From the NCBI RefSeq assembly GCF_003073045.1, contig NC_037597.1, forward strand, positions 4,522,717 to 4,586,716: a stretch of DNA of 64,000 bases, written 5' to 3'. Source of the DNA: Pomacea canaliculata. Lineage: Eukaryota; Mollusca; Gastropoda; Architaenioglossa; Ampullariidae. A model generated the notes under the pieces. It did not search any database. It was not told the origin of the DNA and saw nothing but the letters and a program-made list of their open reading frames with translations. Positions within the stretch are counted from its first letter, which is position 1, and each line of letters begins with the position of its first letter. The translations under genes and the position numbers were made by a program. This document shows, piece by piece, positions 36,862 through 49,063 of this stretch.

Positions 36862-37899
36862 GATGCCAAAATTACAAACAACCGACTATCAAAAGATTGT
36901 ATTTTCACTCCAGCGTGCTTTTCTGTGGCCGGAAGCGAAAGTTGCGAAGGGAGACACCTCTTGTCGGCTTGTGTCGCGTTGTATCCCTTTACCCGCAAAT
37001 GCGCAAATATCTACAGTCGTCATAATTCCTAACCCCGTTTTCCCCTTGCTACAGAACTGGGTCAGAAATAGGTTGAAGTTTTTAAAAAAAATTTATTTAC
37101 AGCATTTTTTTAATCCGAGCGAATGAAAAAAAAAAAAAAAAAAGAGTAAATGTCTACGGAAAGTTATCGGATGACAAGATCAGTATATATATATATACGC
37201 GTATTAAATTAAGTATAACTTTTCTTTGTACGTGTTGTAAAGCCAATTAAACGATGTGTAGTAACGGATCGAAAGTAACATTTTCATAAACAACAAACAA
37301 TTAGAGCAAACAAAAGCACAAAAACGTTATTGCATTATCGGTATATTGACCATTGCACAAAATCTGGATTTCGCAACAATTATCCCTTAATATAGTCAAA
37401 TTTCATGTTGCAATCCTTATAGAAGCTTAATTATCTGTTGATGTGAGCTATTGCACAGAACTGATATTTTAGTGATGCTTTGTTTGGACTTTCTTTTATA
37501 TCATGAGGTAAAAGTCGTCCCTTAAACTTTTTTTTTTTTTTTGAGGTGGGGGGGGGGGTGAAATTAATTAGAGATCTCACTTTTCTCGGCGCCAACTTGC
37601 ATGCGAAGGCGATGCCATAGATATATGCTCTTCCTCGATCGTTGGTTTACCTTCCCCAAACCGCTTTTTCATAACGAGTGAGCCGGTGCGCGCCTTTGCC
37701 GTTCCAGTACAAATTTTCTCTATACGCGTCGCGAATCTTAAACTATTAATTACTATCTATACACTGAACGGCAAGCAAAATTTTCACCAACAGCAACAAT
37801 TAACAAGTATCTAGTGTAATACTGTAGTAACCATGCATATGTGGTTACAACATGAACAGCGACAGAAATAATGATTATAACAACGACGACAAAGAAGAA
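36862..37899. other. TRMT61A upstream region
   Basis: No second gene is supported. There are homopolymer A (37125-37143), T and G runs (37525-37558) and AT-rich sequence. A CG-richer patch at 37580-37740 has no coding signature. The TRMT61A promoter should lie in the first few hundred bases; no TATA box was recognised. Confidence 0.35.
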
Positions 37900-38097
37900 T
37901 TAACTTTCAATGGCACCTGCATGATCGCCTTTGCACGGTGTCCATGCTATTTTGTACATGCACGGGCCACTGTCATGTAAATGACGAATGACAAGTATTG
38001 CCTCTTTTAAAAGCCAGTGAAGCTGGGTATTGAAACCATGCAGGTTGCGTGGCTCAGTTGTCTGGCATTCTATGTGTGTCACTTTGTTTTCGTTCAT
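37900..38097 (-). CDS. Small hypothetical ORF (65 codons) behind a TATA-like promoter
   Basis: An ATG at 38097 opens 65 codons on the minus strand, beginning MNENKVTHIEC and ending GDHAGAIES. No domain, signal peptide or membrane segment is recognised. It is mentioned because the DNA just before it on this strand (38213-38124) carries, in order, a CRE palindrome, a GC box, a CTATATAAGG TATA-like box and a CArG box, with the TATA-like box about 50 bases before the ATG. It may be the first exon of a small gene, or chance. Without a homologue the coding call is weak. Confidence 0.25.
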   Translation of the reverse strand: MNENKVTHIECQTTEPRNLHGFNTQLHWLLKEAILVIRHLHDSGPCMYKIAWTPCKGDHAGAIES

Positions 38098-38123
38098 GAT
38101 GTCTTTGATTGATGGTCAAGAGC

Positions 38124-38213
38124 CCATATTTGGCCTTGGAAACCTTATATAGGACAAGGCACCCGAAACTAAACTTTGTAGCTCTTTCCTGGTAGCTCCG
38201 CCCCATGACGTCA
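38124..38213. promoter_or_regulatory. CArG box, CArG-like/TATA box, GC box and CRE cluster upstream of SRF
   Basis: A perfect CArG box CCATATTTGG lies at 38124-38133. CCTTATATAGG (38143-38153) is a CArG-like site with one extra A/T and reads CTATATAAGG, a TATA-like box, on the minus strand. CCGCCCC (GC box) lies at about 38199-38204 and TGACGTCA at 38206-38213. The cluster is about 0.9-1.0 kb before the SRF ATG. Vertebrate SRF promoters are known to contain CArG and GC boxes and to be autoregulated. Which direction this one serves is not certain. Confidence 0.45.
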
Positions 38214-39120
38214 CAGCAATATGTACACGCTTTGTGTATTTGTGGATAAAATATAAATAAATTCATCATTTTAGAAGAAAAAATTTAAACAGCCTCTTAA
38301 TTCTTGTCACACAGTACAGGTGGGATTATGAACAACAAGAGAATTTAATAATAAAACCTCATACTCAGGGAAGATCGATAGCTATATGTGCCTACAGAAG
38401 TATAGTATATATCGGTTTGAACAATATTACAAACAAAAATAGTAAGTAGAGAGTACAGTATAATGAACCTATGATACAAATGCGACGTGTGGTCATTATT
38501 ATTCTTTCAATCAAATCACGAACTAATATCCATTAAAGCGACTACTGGGAGAGTGCGCGTGTGTTTAATTTTTTGGGGTTGGGGAGGTAATTAAGTTGGC
38601 GATGCGTGTTTTTTAACGAGGAAATGTTTCGTTCTGCGGTTGATTCTGTTACATGTTTCTTTTTTCTTACCCAACAGCCTTTTGTAGAGTGTTGTTACTC
38701 CAAAGTTTTGACAGAGTATGTGTTTGTGTTGCATTGTTTGGTTGCGTCTGACATTTTCCCACGAAGGTCAAAAACTGTCAATCAATGTAAATAAGGGTCA
38801 CGCACAACCTCATTCGGAACGCCATTTCTCCAAACATGGCTCGCACCATGGAAGGAAATATCACGGTATTCCTGCGCCTGCATTTTGAAACTGGCGATGT
38901 TTGTACTGTAAAGTTCAGTTTGGTGGAAAATAACTCATTTATTTCTAAAATTCCATAACGACTCAATACCATTATGAAATATCATGAAACGAGCATCTCT
39001 GTTGTAGATCTATGTTTCATGCGGCCGAATATATCTAATCGTAGCACACGGTTCCCGTGTAAGGCAGAAGTCACGTAAAATAAGGTAGTAACTCTTGGAT
39101 ATTTTCCTTTGGCGATAAGA

Positions 39121-42100
39121 ATGCAGACAAGTAACCATTCCGGTGCAGTTACTACAGTTTCCGATTTGAACAGCGCCACAGGTTTGAATGGATGCTCCGG
39201 TTTTGCTACTGCAAATGGGCCCGGAGTGACACACGTTCCGCCTGATAACTTCATCTTCGAGCAAGTGGACCCCACGCGTTCAGACGGAGATGATGACTCT
39301 GACAGCGAACTGCCCACTGGCCACTGCGGCCAGGGACAACAGTCCACGCCCACCTCTGGCCTCAAGCCTGGAAAAAAGACAAAGGGTAGAGTCAAGATTA
39401 AAATGGAGTTTATTGAGAACAAGTTGAGGCGATACACAACCTTCAGTAAACGTAAGACTGGAATCATGAAGAAGGTAAGTAAACTGTTGTTAGGCGCAAA
39501 TATTTTTACTTACAGTGCTCGGTTATTGTTTTCAGCTTATTTACACTTAATTGTAAATCTAAAAAGATAACTTCAAATCATATGCCCAGTATTCAGCTAG
39601 TAGGTTTATCTGAATTTACATAGATACATAGAGTTTGCATCAAGATAGGAAAGTAATGGATCATATACATAAAGGTATAAAAAGACAAAATAAGTTAGAT
39701 CCCTTTTTGAGAGGGGTTCTGCTATTCCATATTTCAAATCAAAAACCATTCAATGCCTTTTTCTATTCTAGTACAGTAGCATTTACAAAATTACATTAAC
39801 AAAAATTAATCAGTCTATATTGTCTGTATAAGGCACAAGTCCAAAACAGAAATTTTTCTTTAGCTCACATGAACATTTAGAGGACATGTTGCAGGTTAAT
39901 ACACATATGCACATGCACAGACACACCTCACTTCCCCAAACACATAGCACCCACTAACCAAAATAGTGCTAAAATACAACAAAATAACCCCAAGAGACAG
40001 AATAATCTTAAGAGTGTTTCTCATTAAGGATGGTGATGGCTGCCGGCATGAAGGATCTTTGGTGTGCATTTCTTTGTGCAAGTGACACTTTGTATCACCT
40101 GCCAGAAATTAGTACTTGAAAGTTGGGTTGAGAGGGTGGGTAAGGTCTGCAATAATGTGATTCTCCATCTTCTGACATCATGGAGATACATATCAGAGAG
40201 CAAGTTTTTTGGGGGTGTTTTTTGTTGGTTTTTTTTTTTTTTTTTGAAAATTATCTTGCTTGCCTGGTTGAGAACTCTGGCCAGCCTTTCCTTGTCTTTG
40301 ATGAGTATGTGGCTGTACCAGTGCTTATTTATACATAGTTTACATGACCACAAAATAGATCTATCCTTGACTGTGCCAAGGGTCTTAACTCTGGCATCCT
40401 TCTGCATCTGCTGACTGTTGATGTCCTGTGATGGGGAGAGGTGCTTGGTGCCATCTCTTCCCTCACATCCTATATCAAAGGCCATCACCTCTGTTTTTTA
40501 ATATTCTGCTCCAAAAAGCTATGTTCAAACCATTCCTCTAGCTCCTCAGTGCAGGCAAGGTACTGTGACAGGGACTGTTTATTCTTGAGATAGGCCACTA
40601 GGGCTATATTGTCACACGTTTTAGAGTAGCATTGTTAAAAGTGAGCTTATTAGTGTACACAGGGAACAAGATGGAGGGAAGCACCACACCCTAGGGGGAT
40701 TCCCACATTGAGGATCTGCTTGTCTGACAGAATCATTCACTGAGAAATTCACTCAAAATTTTGCTGAGAATGTTGTCATAGGATTATTTATTCTCCTGCA
40801 TGTAATAAGATATTAGCCACACTCTATTTTGCATCATGCTAGGCTTATTTCACATTTAACATATTCTAGTATTTTCAACCCAAACAGTACATCTATTCTT
40901 AAATTTTGTTGTTGCAAGGATGTCTGTGCACTTAATTGCTTCATAGTGCTGTTGTATGATTAATGATATTAATGATATATATGTATTTTTTTGGTCATGG
41001 TAATTTTGCATCATATTGTTATGGTACTTTTCCATATGTTATGAGCATGAGTGTATTTAATAAGTTATTATATAGGGACCATGTATATTTTCACAATTCT
41101 GTGATATCCCCATGCCCATGCTAATCTTAGTTGCCATGACATTTACCATCAGCACCACCAGTGCTAGTTTGCAGATCATGAGACTTAAACAGAAGTCTTC
41201 AGTATGTTAAACAAAAACTTTTGCAAGAGTGACCAGGTAGTAAACTTCTTTAACTGATGTCTAAGACTGGAAGATTATTACACTCTTTCTCAAATGAAGA
41301 GAGCAAGATGTTTTTCAGTTAATGTTATGTCAGAAGGTTATACATCTAGAAATAAAATAAAACTAAGAGACCAAGAATAAATTTGATCCTTGCTCATTTC
41401 CAGTAAACCATAACCATTTTTAGAATTTTGAATAATAGGTTATTTGTAAATAATCAAAGAAAATAGTCTTGTAGGGCAGAAATGTTAGTAAACTGCATGG
41501 TAACTATAAAATATTCCAGCTGTTCTTACATTCCATTTGCCTTGTATTTCAACAGGCTTATGAGTTGTCAACACTGACTGGTACACAAGTGATGCTGCTT
41601 GTAGCTAGTGAGACAGGACATGTGTACACATTTGCTACACGCAAGCTGCAGCCAATGATCACCAAGTGACAGTGGAAAAGCACTCATACAGACCTGTCTG
41701 AATTCTCCGGACCCTCCACCAGGCTCCTCTGCCCATACTACACAGGAGCAGCGCATGAACCCTTCAGGCTTTGAGGAAACGGAGTTAACGTACAGTGTTG
41801 GAGAAGATGACAGCAAGGTGTGCCATATGTTTCTTACAAAAATCAGTACTTTTGCTTTTTTGGGGCTTTTAATTTTTTTTATTAAGAGCAAACTCTTATG
41901 GACACTTTTAGTCCAGGCCTTGACCTTTGATTATGATACCCAGGTATGCACAAATTTGAAATATTAAAAAAAAAATCAAAAGCTGTAAACATGACAAAAA
42001 GATGTATCAAAATTATAATTAAAATTCAAAGTTAGGAGGAAAAACCAATTTCTGTCACATTCCATCTTGAAATAGCACTTTCCTGTAAAAACTGTGTTTC

Positions 42101-45100
42101 CAAAATGAAAATTTTGATCCAGGCTTACAACTGATGATTACTGCCTTGTTTCATCCTGTTTTTAATGGATTTGAATAATCACACATGGTGAAAAATTGCT
42201 AGCTGTCGTCATGTATGCACTTGTGTCACCATCACCGTTCAAACAAAAGGTAATTGTGGAAAAGTTCAAATCTTCAAATTAGCATCATCCTGTTCCCATG
42301 TTAAGAGATGTAGCCCTATTCAAATGCTATTCACCTAGCTAAATACCAAAACTTTTGGATATAACACACACAGGTGGGCCTGAACTTAATACTTGCTGAA
42401 GAAGCCCAGATTTGAAGAGTTAATATGTGCCAGCATAATTTTGTTTCAGTGTAGCAGTGCTATTCCTAATGTTACATCTTGTAGAAATTAAATGATGTTT
42501 GATCTGTTTGTCTTTACATCTCTTGCAGTTATTTTTTCATGCAGTTGTCAAAAGTATTTGAAGCTGTGTAATTATCAGGGCAGAGTTTAAAAAACCCTTT
42601 GCAAGTACTTTAGTCACACAGTAGAAATAGCTAGAGAGCTATTATCTGAAGTGGGTATGCCCAATTTTTAAGGTTTTCTGTTTTCTTAACACATCCAAGT
42701 GGTGCTATTTAATTTGGTATCAGCTGGCTCTGGGCATTCAATGTCCCCTCACTCCATAGGACTAAAAATTGTAATTCTGTCATTAACTTTTTAAAATATC
42801 TATTTTTGTTTATCTCTTGAAGGAAATCTATAATTCATGCTCTCACAATTTCCGTCATTACCCTTTGATCACAAGGACTAATAATCATTCTGGTCCACTA
42901 TGGTAAACACTCCCTATCCCCTTTTATACCATCTCATTGTGTATTTCATTTTTTTAATAGACCTGTATCATGTTCGCTGCCTAACTGAGCTGTGGCAAAG
43001 GCCACACTAAACATTGGCAGTTATGGGACCTACTTATTGGCTTATTGGTGATGTGATCTGCTTATAATTTCCTGAAGGGATTAATAAAGTTGTTTTGTAT
43101 TTGTATTTTATTTGATTAAGTCTCATATACTTGCTGCAGCTTTTGTATCATCTGCAACACAAAAAGTAGGATTCAGATAGTTATTTACCAAGCAAGAGGC
43201 TGTCACATTAAGCATGCATGGTATGACTTGAATACCTCTGTGCTGACAGTTGATGACAGGGAATGGAGTGATTAAAAAAGCACATTTATGTTTCAGATGG
43301 CCACAGCTACCCTGCAGTCATCTCTGGACTCTCAGAGTCAGACTCCACCTGCCACGGTGAGTTGCCCATCACTGCAGTGCTCTTCACTGCAGCTTATACT
43401 GCTGCATCAAGATCTTACAGACCAACCCGGATGATTTGCGCTTTATGCAGATATCGGTAGATATCAGAGGTATAAATGTAACCTGTAAATTTCAGCCTCC
43501 AAAACCCATAGGTGCAGTCTTTTCACATCCAAATAATCTGAAATGTCGCTCATTCTCTCTTTGTGTTTAGTGTTGACTGCTGGCAACATTGAGAATGCTG
43601 CACTAGCATGATGTAGTACACTGTTAGCGGCGCTCATTGATCGCAGGTGCGAATCATGTACTTTGCTAGCGAATAATTAATTGATGGTTGGGTTTTGGAG
43701 GCTGAAATTTACAGATTACGTTTATATCACCATCTTCTTCTTGTTCCTAATCACACCCAATGGAGTATAGTACCGCAACTACACCACACAAACTTGTGTT
43801 GTCTTTGCGGTTTCTGTAGCAGAGGTCTTTTGTGGGTGGTGTTGCTAGCCCCATGCCCAACCCTCCTCCTTCATCCTGGCTTGGGTCCAGCAGGTTATCC
43901 GGGGGTTGCCAGGTGGAGTTTTATATCACCTATATCTACCAATATCTTCACAAAAACAAAAAAACAACAACACACAAACCATTCGGGTTGGTCTTTAACA
44001 ATAGCATTAGCACCTCTGTTGGGTGTTACTAGCTTCATTCTGAGTTCTTATATTTCATGATTTACAAATTGGGTTCCAGTGCTTATCCTTATTTTTCTCA
44101 CACTTTATGCAACTGTTACTTTGCTACAATTAGCAAAACTGAATAGAAGATTTGGTAGTTGGAGTATTTTACAGATTGTTTCCTGTATAGTGATGTTGAC
44201 ATTCTTACCTGTTGTTTGGTATACAACCTACATTTATCCCTTAGGCTGTGAGCATTATTTCAATATTATAGCATGTAACTTACCTACTTGGTGTGCTCTG
44301 TGGGACAGAAAGTTTCCTCTGCCCACCCACCAGAAATGGGTTCCTGATTTTTCAGGGGAGATAATGGCTACAGGAGGAGAGGGTTGGCTCCAACTTTCAT
44401 GTGTTGTGTCCTTGACACAGTCTATGATGCTATGTACACTACCTTTACAGCTACTTGTCTCTGGAATCCTATGGTTTTACCTTAGGGACTGGTAGCAGCC
44501 TAATGTTACCTGTCATATTATTTGTTCCAACATATAAGCTGTCATAAGAAAATTGCATGCATTTTAAAAGCTTTATTGTTGGAATCTTTCCAGCATGTTC
44601 CTGTTTATACTGTTCAGCAGCAAGCAGTGGGCGGATCATCCTCTGCTAGTCATGTTGTTCCTATATCCACGACAGTTCCACAGCTAACTGCCTACGCAAG
44701 CCAGCCCATCACAGTTGCAGCACCACCTGTGGTAACAGCTCCTGCAACAGGTGAAAGTGGAGGAGGAGGTGGTGGTGGCAAAGTGACAGGCATTCCTCTC
44801 CAGCTCCCTGGCCTTATATTGCAGACAGGTGTGCATGTGTGTCTGCATGCATCGTTCTTTATTTTTCCTAACTGTCGAATGGGATTGTTATTTATATATG
44901 TTGCCTTAGTATTGCTTCTGTCTAGAAAATTGCAACAAGAAAGGATCTGTGACCTAAAAACATTGTTCTGCCATTGTTCTCAGAACTTCTAAGATGATAT
45001 TTATCATGGGTGTATTCAAAGTTGGATACATCTACTTCTTTAGTATTGCATTCTGTTGTGCAAGGGTATGTTTGTCATACATTTGGGGGCGGCTCGGTGG

Positions 45101-48100
45101 CGCAACAGTTAGCGACCGTCACAATACAGTGAAGGTTGGCTGTCCTGGGTTCAGATCTTGTCTCAGGCACACTGTTCTCTCTCTGCTTGTGGCATCTGTT
45201 TACAGAGCTTGCTGCCTTGCCTTGAAATAGTCTCTTAGTTGCTGGCTCAGCGTAAAACACCAATTTCCCTCCCCTTTGTTGTACTTTTGGGGCACAAGTA
45301 TAATGTATAGTTTTGAACATTTATTGAATGTCACTATCCTGCTCTCAAAGTTCTTAAACATCTGAACACTGTAATATGGTTGAAAACTTCAAGGTTTATA
45401 ATAAATGCAGTGCTTTAGATAGGGAAGAGTTTAAATCATGACAAAGGAAAACATACACTGTTGATTCTTTATAGCATTGTTATTATGAGCATCTTTTTTT
45501 CTGATAATTGTGAAAATAGTTGTTAACAGTTGCATGTGAATGTGGCTTGCTTATGTTTTCATGTGCATGTTCATTCATGCACTGTTTTTTGTTGGGGTGT
45601 AGGAAGTGGGCAGCCCTTGACCTTTTCACCTGGACAGCTTAGTGTTTCCACTTCCACCACACAGCCACAGACAGTTTATCGTACAGTATCAGGTCAGCTG
45701 GTCACTGCCATGACAAGTGAGTGACAGTACCACCCATTCAATTTCTTTTTTAAGCATTTCTATCTTTGAGAAGAATAAGTGTTTATAAATAAAAATTCAT
45801 AAGGCATTTTTCACCAGTTGAAATAAGTAAATTTAATGAAAGAAAAAATATTCAGAAAAAATATTCACAAATTGCCTGAACATGCAGTTTGGGTAAACTG
45901 TCAGTTGTTCACAACAATGTAATGATGCCAGAGATTGTAAAGATCAAGACAGCAGCTATGCTCGCTTTCTTTATCTTGGAATTCATTGTCCAGTTTAAAG
46001 AAGCCCGTTAATGTAAGGATTGGATAAGTTGGCTAGAATCATGACATTAAAAATAAAATTATGTTGCGTCTGCGTAAAATGAGTGGGCCGTAGGTTGGGC
46101 ACCCCCGTATTATGTCATCAGCTTATTTTGATTTTACATCTCCTACCATGAAGCACCTTTCGCTTTCCTGACAGCTATATCAGCTAACTTTTACTTTACT
46201 TTATATAAAGCTGAGAACCCATTCTTCTCAGACATGCTTTGTATGTGGGTTTCACTGTCTTGTTTCTCCAATGATCTGCCTATCTTGTTTGCAAACTGTA
46301 TCTATCTGTGTGTTATGTGCCATTTGTGTCCGTCTTACTTTGTGTGTTAGCCATTCTCATGTAAAACATATTGAACCTTCTGCTAACTGGGGAAATGTGC
46401 TATATAAATACTTATTATTATTATTAGTTGAATGCTGTTTACGTACTTTATAGATTATATATATATAAACAGAGATCTTGATGATTTGTCAGGAAAATTA
46501 GGTTTATTCGGTGATTCATTTGGCAACAGTCTGGCTTCCTCAAAGCATACATACATCCAATATTTTAAGGTGACTTGATTCTGTATTGTTGGTTTTAAGC
46601 AAATGTATCTAACAACTAAAATAAGTTGTTGTTATGCTTGCAAAGTTTTCTGCTTTATTGGTGTTTATTTGAATACCTTATCTCATTCAGTCATTTTATC
46701 TGTTCCTTTTTTTTTTTTAACTTTTAGATCAGCCCATTACAACAGCTGCATCTGAAACCTCATCAGTAGCGACTCCCTCAACACTTAGCTTTTTATCCAG
46801 TAAGTCTATGGTTGTGTATAGGTGTAACTGTGTATTCTTCAAACCTGGTTACCTGTATGATTTTGGCATATTTCCTATGATTTGGGAATGGCTAGAATGC
46901 CAGTGCATTTTTAAAACAAAAAACCTCTAAAACATTAATTCTCTCAAAAATACTATTTTATACATATGCATTGATAGGTGCTGGTACAACAGCAGTAACA
47001 CCAAGTCAGATCATCATGTATCAAACTCCACAAGGGGTGGTATATGCTACACCAACGCCCAGTGCAACACTTGGGGATCGAACCATCTTCAACTTCCAGC
47101 AACCTGCCACCGCCATCTCCATACCACAGTCAGAGAGTGGTTAGTTGGTTTTTCACCTCTTAGCACAAGTGCACCAAATATAGACATAGATTCATCCTTA
47201 CATCCATACAAACCTGCTTGTCCATGCATGTTTACACATATATTTGCAGTTGTCCCTTGAAAGAAATGAGTAATGGCACTTTCACTTTAGGATCTATATA
47301 AATTTTGTGCGAAGAAACAAATTATATTTTTTGATGCAGGGAAGTTGGCAAATATTTATGTTTTTATAAACTCTGAATAATGTGGGCAAATAATGATGTT
47401 TCTATAAACTCTGAATGATGTAGACATTAGCCTTACTTCAGGGCTGCACACTTTCACAAGATTATTTTCCGATCAATCGTAATAAGTCCACTGTCAGTCA
47501 GTAGCAGTTTTGATGTGGGTTGTACAGATTGCAGTAGATGTATAACATAGAAGGTGTTTTACCTGATCAGACTGGAATGATAGGAAGAAATGGAAGGAGA
47601 GAGTATTCAACGTGCAGAAAGATGCATGCATGAAGGTGTGCTGTGTGTGCAGATAGAACAGAGAGAGTAATTTTGTGCAGTAACCCCTCAGATCATCTCA
47701 AGTAAGAGACTGTTATTTGATTTTCATTGGCAGGAGGACAGCAGATTATTACCATACCTGTTCCTGTCTCACTTGCTAATTCTCAACAGGTAAGCTCTCA
47801 AAACACCGACGTGACCTTTTTGCATGCTGTTAATATTATATATCCTTCAGCAGTAAGACCCGCATCTTCAACACCAATGTGAAGGCAGTCCTACTGTATG
47901 GTTCTGAAACCTGGTGAGGGACAAATGCCATCAACAACAAGCTCCAGACCTTTATCAACCGATGCCTACGCCATATTCTGAGAATAAGATGACCTGAAAA
48001 GATCTCCAACAGCAGACTGTGGAAAAGAACTAACCAGAATGCCACTAGTCAAGACATCAAAAAGTGCAAATGGGGCTGGATAGGACACACCCTGTGCAAA

Positions 48101-49063
48101 CTAGCTGACACCATTGCCAAACAGGCACTTGAATGGAACCCTCAGGGGAAGAGGAGAGTTGGAAGACCAAAGCAGACTTGGAAAAGAACAGTAGAGAGCT
48201 AGGCAAAGGACATGGGAACCACATAGGCACAACTGAAGGGAGCCGCCCAAAACCAGGTCCACTGGCGATTTGTTGTTGCAGCCCTATGCTCCTCCAGGTA
48301 GCAATATATCCTTCAGGGGCAGTAGGATTGGATTTCAGTGAGACTGTATTAGAGAGATTTAGCCAGCCAGCATGTGTGTTAAATCTGGAACTACGTTTGC
48401 ATGACAGTATTATGTTATTGGCCAAATTTATGAATAGTGAGAAGCATATCATTTTTTACAAAAAATATACTTTAAACATCTCATGACAGCAAAAGATCTT
48501 ATGTATGCAGCAGATCAGTTTTGAATTTGGTAAGAGTTTGGGTGACATTTTGGAGGGTTGAATAATCGTGTCAGAGCTTTTTCGGGGTTGACTACTTGCC
48601 TGTTTACTTTGTTTGGTCTGGGATACATGATCTTTAATTTCTTATTGATGTTGTTTTGCATACTAGAGTGGATGCCAGGAAGTGCTCGTGACAGTGAAAT
48701 GGGTGTAGCTGTTGTTGGCGTGTTTAATGTTATTGGTGAAGCAGATGCTGAAACCACATGGTTTAATACTTTGAGGGTTTGCTAGCATAGTTTCAGCATA
48801 GAAAAGCACTACTTGTACAATTACTGACTTTATTTCTTAATTTGTTTTAGGAGTGTAGGTCTTAGTACTGTTAATTTGTATATTTTGGCAGCAGTGGTGA
48901 AACAAAGACATGGGACATAGAGAAAATTGTTTTCATTAAAAAGCTTATTTTGATCAAAGATTTTTGTTTGCAGGTGCTGCAGCTGTCAACTGTACCTCCA
49001 GGGGAGACAATAATGTCAGATATGTCGGGACATGTTACACCATCAAAGAAATCAAGAAAGTGA
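39121..49063 (+). CDS. SRF: Serum response factor (MADS-box transcription factor), with a frame break in exon 2
   Basis: Coding exons: 39121-39474, 41556-41817, 43297-43356, 44594-44828, 45603-45716, 46728-46799, 46978-47139, 47734-47789, 48974-49063. SRF binds CArG boxes as a dimer with ternary-complex or MRTF partners. Exon 1 encodes an acidic N-terminus and the first MADS half (GRVKIKMEFI...RRYTTFSKRKTGIMKK). Exon 2 gives AYELSTLTGTQVMLLVASETGHVYTF, then reaches TGA at 41667-41669. The conserved sequence continues in the +1 frame (SGKALIQTCLNSPD and on). All later phases chain in that shifted frame, so the sum is 1405 nt, one base over a 467-residue reading frame. Later exons encode the Gln/Ser/Thr/Pro-rich activation region with MYQTPQGVVYA and GGQQIITIPV, ending TPSKKSRK. 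The start is the first in-frame ATG. The break may be an assembly error or real (see findings). Confidence 0.93.
40015..40640 (-). pseudogene. Antisense LINE reverse transcriptase tail in SRF intron 1
   Basis: On the minus strand, sequence such as LARVLNQASKII, then LLSDMYLHDVRR, follows the C-terminal pattern of the same type of non-LTR reverse transcriptase seen at 19.3-19.65 kb. A poly-A/T run at 40227-40245 interrupts the fragment. Upstream minus-strand sequence to about 40640 is compatible with more of the element. It is old and decayed. Confidence 0.5.
43469..43728. mobile_element. Foldback/MITE-like element in SRF intron 3
   Basis: Two 39-base arms, 43469-43507 and 43690-43728, are inverted copies of each other with about four mismatches, sharing the core CTGTAAATTTCAGCCTCCAA. 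The 182-base interior has no coding capacity. A target-site duplication was not established, so arm ends may extend further. Sequence after the right arm (43735-43790) resembles 55435-55490. Confidence 0.65.
45085..45275 (+). mobile_element. tRNA-derived SINE in SRF intron 4
   Basis: The element begins GGGGCGGCTCGGTGGCGCAA, with an A-box-like TGGCGCAACAG at about 45097 and a B-box-like GGTTCAGATC at about 45148, spaced as in a tRNA promoter. It ends around GCGTAAAACACCAATTTCCC, a tail style common in metazoan tRNA SINEs. Flanking duplications were not identified. Confidence 0.7.
46125..46670 (+). repeat. Copy of TMEM87 3' flank (17262-17833) in SRF intron 5
   Basis: The segment matches 17262-17833 over nearly its whole length, with small indels. 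It includes a GTCATCAGCTTATTTTGATT start, a TTATTATTATTAG tail-like stretch in the middle and single-copy-looking sequence after it (GTGATTCATTTGGCAACAGT). At 17.83 kb the match stops at the LTR; here it stops near 46665 just before SRF exon 6. Whether it is a dispersed repeat or part of the TMEM87/SRF rearrangement is not settled. Confidence 0.75.
47849..48310 (+). pseudogene. LINE reverse transcriptase C-terminal fragment in SRF intron 8
   Basis: Plus-strand reading gives KTRIFNTNVKAVLLYGSETW, KLQTFINRCLRHILRIR, KKCKWGWIGHTL and ALEWNPQGKRRVGRPKQTWK, the well-known tail of a non-LTR reverse transcriptase family common in invertebrates. At least three in-frame stops show decay. It begins 60 bases after SRF exon 8. 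Confidence 0.8.

Noticed and set aside
44079-44495. 138-codon hydrophobic ORF in SRF intron 3
   Set aside because: No recognisable domain; part of it overlaps a repeat shared with 30.82 kb; hydrophobicity follows from T-rich sequence.
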